Shown piece after piece: positions 33,712 to 41,965 of a stretch of DNA of 57,415 bases. The translations under genes and the position numbers were made by a program. The stretch is from NCBI GenBank assembly GCA_900548895.1, contig URLZ01000013.1, positions 1-57,415 on the forward strand, written 5' to 3'. How positions within the stretch are numbered: position 1 is the stretch's first letter; every line of letters begins with the position of its first letter. The notes under the pieces were generated by a model. It was not told the DNA's origin. It did not search any database and saw only the letters and a program-made list of their open reading frames with translations. The DNA comes from an uncultured Akkermansia sp. Lineage in GTDB: Bacteria; Verrucomicrobiota; Verrucomicrobiia; Verrucomicrobiales; Akkermansiaceae.

Positions 33712-34947
33712 TTACGATTCGCGCCCGAAGCCGGAGCGCGTGCGAAAGACGCGGTCGTCGCCGCCCTCGGGGCGCGGCTCGCCGGACGTGCGGACGGGCT
33801 TGCCGTGCTCATCCCACGTGCAGGTGCCGTCGGCGCACTCGATGCCCAGCTCGAGAAACTTCCGGTAGCGTGCGTCGTAGTCCATCTCGCCGCCCTCCAG
33901 CAGAGCCAGCTGAAGGAGGGTCTTGCTGATGCCCAGCGGGGGAAGCGCCGGGTTGGTGGGGGCGATGCCGGTCTCCGTCTTGAGGTTGGTCGAGCTCCAG
34001 AAGGCAGCGTAGGCCAGCATGGACTCCGGCCCGCTCTTGGCCGCGATGGCGGCCTGACAGGCGAGCTGCCCGTTTTCATCGGTGGGCACGAGCAGCCAGC
34101 GCAGAGCCGCCTCAACGGCCGCCGTCTTGGTCGCCGGTGAGGGCTTGGGCGGCAGTCCCTTGATCTTCAGGGGGAAGTGCTTGCTCATCTCCTTGTCGAT
34201 GGCCGGCTTGATGGCTTCGGTCTTCTTCTTGATCGCTTCGTAGACGGGGCCGAAGGAAAGAGGGTGCTCTGATTCCGGCTTGGGATTGAGGGATTCATAG
34301 TATTGATCCAGCTCCCGAAGGGCCATGTCTTTGAATCGGTTGACGACGTCTTCCATAGGCATGGGGGCATTGGGGTCCCCGAGAGCTTCCTGAGGAAGTG
34401 CGTCGCGCATTTGTTCCAGAAAATGCCGCACGTAGTTGAGTTTGGCCTCCAGACGCTGATCCGGTGTCAGGTAGTCACGATTTTTGACCTTTTCCTCGAG
34501 CTCAGATCTCAGTTGTTCGATGCCCTGCATGCGTTCGCTGATGTCCTGCTCAATATCGGATGTATCGGTCAGCTTGGCCGCCAGGGCGTCAATCCTTTTT
34601 TGTCTGCGCTCCTTAGGGGTGCACCCATCTTTGGCCAAATCCTTTCGGATGTCCTCCTGCACCAGTTGCAGGCAGAGGTATGCCCACCAGACGCCAACAC
34701 GCGGAATAAGACAGGCGCTGAGCAGATTGACGGCTTCTTCTGTCTTTCCGTGCATCAGCAGAATTTGAAGAGCAAGCTCATTGCCGATTTGATCGGTCGG
34801 GAAGAGCTCCTTCTCTTCGTCTCCCGGTGCGTATCCTCGGAGCATCACGGTGCTGGCCAAGCTTTCTTGGTGCAGGAAGATGCAGGGTTTGTTGAATTGA
34901 TGACCGTTCCAGCTCATGTGATGATTTTCCGTTTGAGAATGTGTCAT
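33712..34947 (-). CDS. VgrG-associated protein of unknown function, copy 2
   Basis: A 411-residue paralogue of the gene at 28714. It shares MSWNGHQFNKP, NLLSACLIPRVGVWWAYLC, KHFPLKIKGLPPKPSPATK, LVPTDENGQLACQAAIA and the CADGTCTW motif, and both end in RSGFGR plus a few residues. ATG 34947 overlaps the stop of vgrG copy 2 in an ATGA arrangement and gives ten extra residues. ATG 34917 (MSWNG) would match the paralogue's start; I keep the longer form because of the coupling. The N-terminal two thirds are clearly less GC-rich than copy 1, whereas the 3' third is very similar. This suggests different histories, or gene conversion at the 3' end. Confidence 0.82.
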   Translation of the reverse strand: MTHSQTENHHMSWNGHQFNKPCIFLHQESLASTVMLRGYAPGDEEKELFPTDQIGNELALQILLMHGKTEEAVNLLSACLIPRVGVWWAYLCLQLVQEDIRKDLAKDGCTPKERRQKRIDALAAKLTDTSDIEQDISERMQGIEQLRSELEEKVKNRDYLTPDQRLEAKLNYVRHFLEQMRDALPQEALGDPNAPMPMEDVVNRFKDMALRELDQYYESLNPKPESEHPLSFGPVYEAIKKKTEAIKPAIDKEMSKHFPLKIKGLPPKPSPATKTAAVEAALRWLLVPTDENGQLACQAAIAAKSGPESMLAYAAFWSSTNLKTETGIAPTNPALPPLGISKTLLQLALLEGGEMDYDARYRKFLELGIECADGTCTWDEHGKPVRTSGEPRPEGGDDRVFRTRSGFGRES

Positions 34948-37900
34948 GCATGCTGTTCCGCACCGCCGTGGATAGCGAGGTTGCCGGTATGTTGCCCCAA
35001 GTTCGCTTCGACGGTTCGGACTGCGGCGCGGAGGCTTGCAATTTCGGTGGAGTCTATGGTAGTCACGGTATTGTTAGAAACGTCTATGCTCGTGTCTGTC
35101 TGCCTTGCTTGTTGATTTGCACCGATGACGGTTTCTTTCCTGAAGTTGACGGAGTGGACCTCCTCTTCCAGTACATTCCGACCTTTTCGCAGATTGGAGG
35201 TATTGCTGGTGATGGTGACCTTTTTTGTACAGAGGGCTTCCGTCGTATTTCCCTTGACATCGTGGCAGTCGTCGCTGATATAGAGCTTGCAGATAGCTTC
35301 GATGATGCTGTATGGGATTCCTATAATTATTGCTGCGGCCAAGGCGGTCGTGATTTCGCTCGCGGTTTTTCCTGACCTGCTCTCGCTTTTCGCCTGATTC
35401 AGCTTCGCTCTGACCTCTTCTGCTCCTGCTTCTTTATATTTGTCCTCCATGGTTGATTCGGGCCATAAGATGCCGCAAATCAGGGTATATAGATCTTCTT
35501 GATGTTGCCATTTTTCCGTGCCCGTCATCATGGCGGTCAATGTAGCATTGAGTTTGCCGCTCATGGTGTTGGCAGCTTTGGTGGCGGACGAAAGGACGTT
35601 TAGAGTCGTTGAGACGATATTTTCGATTCCCGTCCGCGTCTGTAGCGCTTTGAATCCGGCCAGAGGCGCCACCTTGTCACACAGGGAGAGGGCATAGCGA
35701 TTGATGTGGTCCGCATATTCCTCGAGGGTGTCCGGCGCGAGTTTGAGCAAGCTTCCCGTGACGGATACAAGGTTCTTGTAGCTTGCGCCTTGGTTCTTGA
35801 TGTGCCCCATGAGGCTTGTGGCCAGACCGAGGCCACCTGCCAGAATGGAGGCGGCTGTCCCTGTGCCGTTGGAGAGTTCCGGAGCTGCGAGCTTCCGACC
35901 GTCGACGAGAGGGCCGGAGTAGGCTGTGGAGGTCGTCGTTTCGGACAGACTTGTGTCAAAGGCCAAGCTTTTGATAAATCCTCCCGTTACGATGTTATTG
36001 ACGCTGTCCACCCAGGCCGCTCCGCCCACGATCGTTGTGGTGGGTGCGTAGAGCTTGGCAGCGTAGTCGGACACGGTGAAGGAGGAGCCCAGGAAGGTCG
36101 ACGCCTTGAACATGTTGGTGGCGAAGTTGGTGACATAGGGCCCTTTGACGGTGACGCCACTGGTGCCGACTTGGATGGAGCCGCCCAGTGCCATTCCCTG
36201 GTTGCTGGAGCATTTGCCGATTTGCCCTGTCGTTTTGCTGTGATAGGGGGCGTAGGCTCCCGGATTTTGCACCAGTCCGGCGGGGCAGGAGATTTCTACA
36301 CCGTCTTCGGAAATCCGAATGGAGGATCTCCCGACGCGTAGAGTGATGGCTTGTGCTGCGGTGACGACGATTTCACCGCCGGCGTTGATGATTTGATGGT
36401 CGGCGGATTGCAGCAGCATATCGCTGTTGGTGTACATGCTGATGCCTTCGAAGTGCGGTCGGGTGATGGGGGTGTTGAGCGTGTTGAGTGCGTCTTTGGC
36501 GGCTCCCGCCATGACGTAGGAGGAGTTGTCCATATCCAGCGCCATGCCGGTGATGGTTTCCACAACAGCACTGGAGAGGTAGACGTTGCTGATGGCCTCC
36601 TTTTGCTCAACGGGCTGCACTCCGTTGTCCAGCGAGACCATCTGAATTTGGTTGAAGGGAAGGCGGTTTGAGGCCAGCTCTTTGACTGAAATGGGGCGCG
36701 TGGCCTGAACGTCATACCGTGAGCTTGCCGCGCTGCTGTCGGTGCCCGGAGAGCCGTCGCGAACATTGAGGTCAAGCTCGGTTTTGCTCAGTCCTGCTTT
36801 TTCCAGCCTGAAATCACGTGCCGGAACGTGGGTGCGATTGCGCAGGGTGACGGCAGAGTAGTCGGTGACATTGCTGTTCGCATCTTTGCGGGTCTTGCGA
36901 TCCAGAGTGTGAAGTTCGGCAAAGGGAGCGGCATTATTGTCGCGGAAAAGGGAGCTGACGGCAAGGGGGATGCTCAGGTCTCCGCGATCGAGGCAAAGCA
37001 GAACGTTGCCCTTGCGCGGGCGCGTGAGCAGACCGCTATCCTTGTCCGCAAAGGGTGAGCCCAGCTCGACCCAGAGGGTATTCTCGAGCGTGATTTGCAC
37101 GCTGTCCGATTTTTTAATGCTCTGCGGGGCGATTTCGCGGACTTTGCAGAGGTTGCGGGACGGCAGTGTGCTGACAATGTCTTCGTCCGTGTTGCTGAAG
37201 ATGCTGCCGTCTTCGACGACGGCGAGGAAGTAACGCTGCTGCGGCTCGGGCCAGGAGTCGCCGCAGATGAGCTCGTCTTCGCTCAGATCCGGGGAGTTGT
37301 TCAGATGGACGGGTTTCGGCAGAATGCCGAGACCGGATTGTTCATCCGGCGTGCGCCCGTTGATGATCACCTCCCAGGACTTGTTGGCCGCGCTGAACTG
37401 CATGCGGGTGACGTAGTAGATGTCGGAGCTGCTGTACTGCGCGGTATCCGTGGCCCACTGCACTTTGCCCCTGAGGCGAAGCCGGGAGGCATTGGTGGCG
37501 TCCGCCTCCTCTTGAACGGTCACGGCGCCGTGGCAGCTGCGCCCGTTGTCGTTCCGGCTTCGGAAGATGCCGACCGTGTCGCGCTCAAAGCTCGTGCCGA
37601 GGCGCTGGTCCCAGCTCTCATCATGAAGGCTCACGCATCCCTCGTTCTGCTTGACGACGGCGTTGTAATTTTCAACCAGAGGATCACTGCGATGCAGCAG
37701 ATTTTGAACGCCGTAGCTGAGTTTCCACATGCTGGAGCCGGAGGAGACGGGGTGCATGGTGGGGATGTCTGCCGTCAAGCTCTTGAGGTCGCCCGCGCTG
37801 CGGGGCAGGGCGGAGTCGACGGCATCATAAACGGTGATGGATTCACGCGCCCCGCTGAAGTCCCAAGTGTAGCCCAGCCCCCAGGCGGCGAGGAGGCGCG

Positions 37901-38459
37901 TGAGGAAGTTGTAGTCGCTTTCGTCGTTCTGGCGCAGTTGGATGGTATCGGGAATGCGCTTTCGGACGGCGGTATCGAAGGTGATGTCGGTGTTCCAGCG
38001 CACCCGGTAGTAGGCGGTCAGCACGTCGACGAGGCTTACGGAGCTCTCGGAATCGTTGCCGTCGCCGGCCTTGGTGATTTGCTGAGAGTCCGCAAAGATG
38101 CGCCGCCCGCACGAGTAACAGGACTGGGCGAGTTCGGGGCGGATGGTCCAGACGTACCAGCCGGCGTCTTCTCCCTTGCCGTACTGCGTGCTGGACTCGA
38201 TGGACATGATGATGCCGAGCACGGTTTGCAGCCGACTGTTGCCGGCGCGGAGATCGACTCGAATGCGGCTCCCGAGGAGCTGCTGCATGGCCTTGACGCA
38301 GGAGGTGAGTCCCTCATCTCCCGGGCGCACCTTGATGAGAAACTTGAAGCTGTAGAGGGCCGAGAGTTCGAGCGTGCCCGAGATGAGCCTCACAATTTCG
38401 AAGGAGCAGCCCTCGATCGGCTTGACGTTGTGACTGTAGGTGATCAGAGTTGCGGCCAT
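34944..38459 (-). CDS. VgrG (TssI) spike protein with long C-terminal extension, copy 2
   Basis: The second VgrG, 1171 residues. The N-terminal core has YSFKFLIKVRPGDEGL, the hallmark LRQNDESDYNFLTRLLAAWGLGYTW, NTLWVELGSPFADKDSGL and the beta-helix segment around GGEIVVTAAQAITLRVG that it shares with copy 1. It lacks the Ser/Gly linker of copy 1. The C-terminal extension (from about residue 830) differs: a helical stretch, a strongly hydrophobic segment (AAAIIIGIPYSIIEAICKLY), and a Thr/Asn/Val-rich tail resembling a trimeric stalk. The DNA for this part is AT-richer than the core. The stop overlaps the partner gene in an ATGA arrangement. No immunity gene was recognised beside it. Confidence 0.9.
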   Translation of the reverse strand: MAATLITYSHNVKPIEGCSFEIVRLISGTLELSALYSFKFLIKVRPGDEGLTSCVKAMQQLLGSRIRVDLRAGNSRLQTVLGIIMSIESSTQYGKGEDAGWYVWTIRPELAQSCYSCGRRIFADSQQITKAGDGNDSESSVSLVDVLTAYYRVRWNTDITFDTAVRKRIPDTIQLRQNDESDYNFLTRLLAAWGLGYTWDFSGARESITVYDAVDSALPRSAGDLKSLTADIPTMHPVSSGSSMWKLSYGVQNLLHRSDPLVENYNAVVKQNEGCVSLHDESWDQRLGTSFERDTVGIFRSRNDNGRSCHGAVTVQEEADATNASRLRLRGKVQWATDTAQYSSSDIYYVTRMQFSAANKSWEVIINGRTPDEQSGLGILPKPVHLNNSPDLSEDELICGDSWPEPQQRYFLAVVEDGSIFSNTDEDIVSTLPSRNLCKVREIAPQSIKKSDSVQITLENTLWVELGSPFADKDSGLLTRPRKGNVLLCLDRGDLSIPLAVSSLFRDNNAAPFAELHTLDRKTRKDANSNVTDYSAVTLRNRTHVPARDFRLEKAGLSKTELDLNVRDGSPGTDSSAASSRYDVQATRPISVKELASNRLPFNQIQMVSLDNGVQPVEQKEAISNVYLSSAVVETITGMALDMDNSSYVMAGAAKDALNTLNTPITRPHFEGISMYTNSDMLLQSADHQIINAGGEIVVTAAQAITLRVGRSSIRISEDGVEISCPAGLVQNPGAYAPYHSKTTGQIGKCSSNQGMALGGSIQVGTSGVTVKGPYVTNFATNMFKASTFLGSSFTVSDYAAKLYAPTTTIVGGAAWVDSVNNIVTGGFIKSLAFDTSLSETTTSTAYSGPLVDGRKLAAPELSNGTGTAASILAGGLGLATSLMGHIKNQGASYKNLVSVTGSLLKLAPDTLEEYADHINRYALSLCDKVAPLAGFKALQTRTGIENIVSTTLNVLSSATKAANTMSGKLNATLTAMMTGTEKWQHQEDLYTLICGILWPESTMEDKYKEAGAEEVRAKLNQAKSESRSGKTASEITTALAAAIIIGIPYSIIEAICKLYISDDCHDVKGNTTEALCTKKVTITSNTSNLRKGRNVLEEEVHSVNFRKETVIGANQQARQTDTSIDVSNNTVTTIDSTEIASLRAAVRTVEANLGQHTGNLAIHGGAEQHA

Positions 38460-38537
38460 GGTGCGGGGTGGTGGTGGGGAGCTTTGTGTGCGGAATGCGG
38501 GGAAGGAGCGGGTTTGCCGTGCTGTTGGTTGAGAGCG

Positions 38538-39296
38538 TCAGCCTTTTTGGGCCCGTCGCGGCCGCCCCGTGCGGTCGGCGGGGCGCCGGCGACGCAGCAC
38601 TAGTGCCGCGAGAGCCAGCAGGCTGAGGGTGGTGCTGCCGGGCTCGGGGGTGAGGGTGAGGCGGATGGCATGCCCTCCGTCCGCTAGCGAGAGCTCGGCA
38701 TGAGAGGCGGCGCCGCCCGGGCCGGTGAGGGTGATGGCGCGGAGATCTTCCGCCGTGAAGGCCGCTCCCCCCGTTTCAAAGAGCGTATAGCTGAGGCCGG
38801 GGTCTAGGGTCGCCGTGCTGTCGAGCGTGAGGTCTAGGGTGACGGCGCTGAGCGCAACGCCGCCTTCCCCGCAGAAGAGGGTGGTGTTCGTGGCGGTCTG
38901 CTCGTCGATGAGCAGCGTGACGGCGCTGAGACTGAGCTCCCCCTGTGCGCAGAAGAGTCCGGCGCCGCATCGCGAGGCCAAGCTGAGATTGTTGATGCTG
39001 ATGTCTCCCTTCGCGGAGCAGACCCACGGCTCACTGAGGCTGCTCTCGGCGCTGAAGATCAGAGAGGTGCCCGGCGCTGCGCCCGTCAGGACTTTGTCAG
39101 TGAGTGCCGAGAATGCGGTTTCCGCAGCGATCTCCAAGGAGCTTTGCAGCCGAATCTCGGCGTCGCCTGCGTCGCTCCAGGCGAGGGCAAATTGGTCGGC
39201 GAACTCGACCTCCGCCCCCGCTGCCGCGGCGGACAGCAGGGGGAGCATCAGGCAGACCGCGGCGGCGCGGCGTCGGCATGGGAGGGTGAGGCTCAT
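38538..39296 (-). CDS. PEP-CTERM exported protein within the T6SS locus
   Basis: A 252-residue protein with an N-terminal signal peptide (cut near AAAAGAEV) and a C-terminal PEP-CTERM sorting signal: the PEP motif (LTPEPGSTT), a hydrophobic helix (LSLLALAALVL) and a basic RRRR tail. Such proteins are recognised by an exosortase and anchored or secreted at the cell surface. The mature region is beta-rich and low in charge, with repeated SAVTL and SINNLSLA strands like the short beta-helix proteins common among PEP-CTERM substrates. Its ATG overlaps the clpV stop in an ATGA arrangement, and vgrG copy 2 follows 78 bases later. It is thus embedded in the T6SS operon, which I do not recall seeing elsewhere. 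Confidence 0.85.
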   Translation of the reverse strand: MSLTLPCRRRAAAVCLMLPLLSAAAAGAEVEFADQFALAWSDAGDAEIRLQSSLEIAAETAFSALTDKVLTGAAPGTSLIFSAESSLSEPWVCSAKGDISINNLSLASRCGAGLFCAQGELSLSAVTLLIDEQTATNTTLFCGEGGVALSAVTLDLTLDSTATLDPGLSYTLFETGGAAFTAEDLRAITLTGPGGAASHAELSLADGGHAIRLTLTPEPGSTTLSLLALAALVLRRRRPADRTGRPRRAQKG

Positions 39297-41950
39297 GCGT
39301 CGAGGGTGATGGCGATGGCGCCGTCCTGCACCGAGAGGGTGGCCTTGGTGTAGCTCTTCTGCTCAAGCGTGGCCAGGAGCATGAGGGAGCTGAGGCGCGG
39401 CAGGATGCTGTTGGTGATGATGTTGTCGATGATGCGGGCACCGGCATCGGCGCGGCGTGCCTGATCCATGACGAAGCTGGTGAGGTCGTCGCCCCAGCAG
39501 AGGGTGGTGCCGTAGCCGGCTTTGAGGCGGCGAGCGACCTTGCCGAGCTTGAGGCCGATGATCTTGGCCATGACTTCCTGCGACAGCGGGTAATAGGGGA
39601 TGACGACGATGCGGCCGAGCAGGGCCGGCGGGAAGACCTTCAGCATGGCGTCGTGCATGGCGTCGGCGACCTGCTCGGGCGTGGGCATGAGCTCGGGGTC
39701 GGCGCAGAGGCTCATCATCTCATCGGTGCCGACGTTGGTGGTCAGCAGGATGATGGTGTTGCGGAAGTCGATGAGGCGCCCCTCGCCGTCTTCCATGCGC
39801 CCCTTGTCAAAGACCTGGAAGAAGATTTCGTGCACGTCCTTGTGAGCTTTCTCCACCTCGTCGAGCAGCACGACGGAGTAGGGCTTGCGGCGCACGGCTT
39901 CGGTGAGCACGCCGCCTTCGCCGTAGCCGACGTATCCCGGAGGCGCTCCCTTGAGGGTGGAGACGGTGTGCGCCTCCTGAAACTCGCTCATGTTGATGGT
40001 GATGAGGTTCTGCTCGCCGCCGTAGAGGGCCTCGGCGAGGGCGAGGGCGGTTTCCGTCTTGCCGACGCCGCTGGGGCCGGCGAGCATGAGCACGGCGATG
40101 GGCTTCTCGGGGTCGGCGAGAGAGGCGCGCGCGCTCAGGATGCGGTCGGCGATAATGTGAAGGCCGTGGTCCTGCCCGACGACGCGCTCGCGCAGGGTGT
40201 CGGCCAGGTGCAGGATGTTCTCGAGCTCATTGCTGACCATGCGCCCGGTGGGGATGCCCGTCCATTCGCTGATGACGGCGGCGACGGCCTGCGCATCGAC
40301 CTGCGGAAGGATGAGCGGGTGTTCCCCCTGAAGGTCGGCGAGCTCGGCCTCTCGCTCCTTGAGCTCGCGGCGCAGAGGCTCGGCGTCTTCGTCCTTCAGA
40401 TCGTCGGCATCGAGGCTGTTGCGCAGCTCGACGACGCGCTCCACGAGCTCCTTTTCGCGCTGCCAGTCCGCGAGGCGGGCGGCTCGGTGCTGCTCGGCAT
40501 CGGCTTTTTGGCGGCGGAGCTCGGCGAGCTCATCGCCGCGCTCGAGGCCGACTTTCTCTTCGTGCTCAAGCACGGCGATGCGGGCGTCGAGGGCGTCGAT
40601 GGAGCGCCGCAGGTCTTCGATTTCCGCCGGCTCGCTGCTCTGGGAGAAGGCGACGCGCGCGGCGGCGGTGTCGAGCAGGCTGACGGCTTTGTCGGGGAGC
40701 TGTCGCGTGGGAAGGTAGCGGCGCGAGAGGGTGACGGCGGCGCGCAGGGCTTCGTCGAGGATGAGGACTTTGTGGTGCCGGGCCATGACGCGTCCGACGG
40801 CGATCATCATGTCGTGCGCCTTTTCGTCGTCGGGCTCTTCAATGAGGATGTTCTGAAAGCGGCGGGTGAGGGCGGGATCCTTCTCGAAGTATTTTTTGTA
40901 TTCGCTCCAGGTGGTGGCGGCAATGCAGCGGAAGGAACCGCGGGCGAGCGCGGGCTTGAGCAGGTTGGCGGCGTCGCCCTGCCCGGCGGAGCCGCCGGCA
41001 CCGATGAGGTTGTGAGCCTCGTCGATGAACATGATGATGGGCGTGTCCGAGGCCTTGACTTCGTCGATGACCTGCTTGAGGCGGTTCTCGAACTCGCCGC
41101 GCATCGAGGCGCCGGCCTGAAGGCCCTGAAGGTCGAGCGAGAGCAGGCGGACGTTTTTGAGCATGTCCGGGATGTCGCCGCTGGCGATGCGCAGGGCGAG
41201 GCCCTCGACGACGGCGGTCTTGCCGACGCCGGCTTCACCGGTGAGGATGGGGTTGTTCTGGCGGCGGCGCAGGAGGATGTCGATGATGCGGCGCACCTCG
41301 GCATCGCGACCGACGACGGGATCGAGGCGGCCTTGGCGGGCCTCTTCGGTGAGGTCGGTGCAGTACTGCTTGAGGGCCTCCTGTTTGCCCATTTCGGCCG
41401 GGGCCATGGCGCCGGATTCGCTGCCGATGCTGCCGGTGGCCAGCCCCGTGCCGTCGGCCGGGGCGCTGCCCTCCTCGCGGCTGCCGTTGGTGATGGTGTA
41501 GAAGTGGTCGGAGAGCTCCTCGGCCTTGACTTTGGTGAACTGCGGGGAGATCTCGGCGAGGGTGCGGCGCAGCTCGCCCGTGCGCATGCAGGCGAGCAGC
41601 AGGTCGCCCGTGCGGATGGCGCCGCGCTTGAAGAGCAGGGTGCTGAGCATCCAGGCCTCCTTGATGGCCAGCTCGATTTGCGGGGAGAAGTCGCGGATGC
41701 TGGTGGCGCCTCGCGGCAGGCGGTCCAGCGCGGTGGTCAGATCGGCGGAGAGGCGGGAGGCGTCGGCTTCGAAGTGGCGGAGGATGAGGTGGATGTCCGT
41801 TTCATCGGTGTTGATGATCTGATTCATCCAGTGCACGAGTTCGACGTAGGGGTTGCCGCGGACTTTGCAGAAGACGGTGGCGCTCTCGATGGCCTTGTAG
41901 GCGACGTCGTCGAGCTTGCCGAAGAGTTCGGTGCGTTTGATTTCAGCCAT
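39293..41950 (-). CDS. clpV: T6SS sheath-recycling ATPase ClpV (TssH)
   Basis: ClpV is a two-ring AAA+ unfoldase that disassembles contracted TssB/TssC sheaths. The 885-residue protein has an N-terminal Clp-N-like helical domain (about 1-160), then the first AAA+ module with Walker A GEAGVGKT (238-245) and Walker B IIMFIDEAH. The charged middle domain is followed by the second module with GPSGVGKT near residue 620, and with APPGYVGYGEGGVLTEAVR and VVLLDEVEKAH. The sheath-recognising N-domain and the Ser/Gly/Ala linker before module 1 suit ClpV rather than ClpB. It lies 15 bases before tssG's end (upstream) and overlaps the PEP-CTERM gene. Confidence 0.96.
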   Translation of the reverse strand: MAEIKRTELFGKLDDVAYKAIESATVFCKVRGNPYVELVHWMNQIINTDETDIHLILRHFEADASRLSADLTTALDRLPRGATSIRDFSPQIELAIKEAWMLSTLLFKRGAIRTGDLLLACMRTGELRRTLAEISPQFTKVKAEELSDHFYTITNGSREEGSAPADGTGLATGSIGSESGAMAPAEMGKQEALKQYCTDLTEEARQGRLDPVVGRDAEVRRIIDILLRRRQNNPILTGEAGVGKTAVVEGLALRIASGDIPDMLKNVRLLSLDLQGLQAGASMRGEFENRLKQVIDEVKASDTPIIMFIDEAHNLIGAGGSAGQGDAANLLKPALARGSFRCIAATTWSEYKKYFEKDPALTRRFQNILIEEPDDEKAHDMMIAVGRVMARHHKVLILDEALRAAVTLSRRYLPTRQLPDKAVSLLDTAAARVAFSQSSEPAEIEDLRRSIDALDARIAVLEHEEKVGLERGDELAELRRQKADAEQHRAARLADWQREKELVERVVELRNSLDADDLKDEDAEPLRRELKEREAELADLQGEHPLILPQVDAQAVAAVISEWTGIPTGRMVSNELENILHLADTLRERVVGQDHGLHIIADRILSARASLADPEKPIAVLMLAGPSGVGKTETALALAEALYGGEQNLITINMSEFQEAHTVSTLKGAPPGYVGYGEGGVLTEAVRRKPYSVVLLDEVEKAHKDVHEIFFQVFDKGRMEDGEGRLIDFRNTIILLTTNVGTDEMMSLCADPELMPTPEQVADAMHDAMLKVFPPALLGRIVVIPYYPLSQEVMAKIIGLKLGKVARRLKAGYGTTLCWGDDLTSFVMDQARRADAGARIIDNIITNSILPRLSSLMLLATLEQKSYTKATLSVQDGAIAITLDA

Positions 41951-41965
41951 GTCGGTGGGGTGAGG

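Noticed and set aside
28129..38459. Effector-immunity pairs beside the VgrG genes
   Set aside because: No small gene with immunity-like features follows either VgrG; the partner genes are large paralogues of each other. The TssJ-like lipoprotein was considered as immunity protein, but its similarity to TssJ explains it better.
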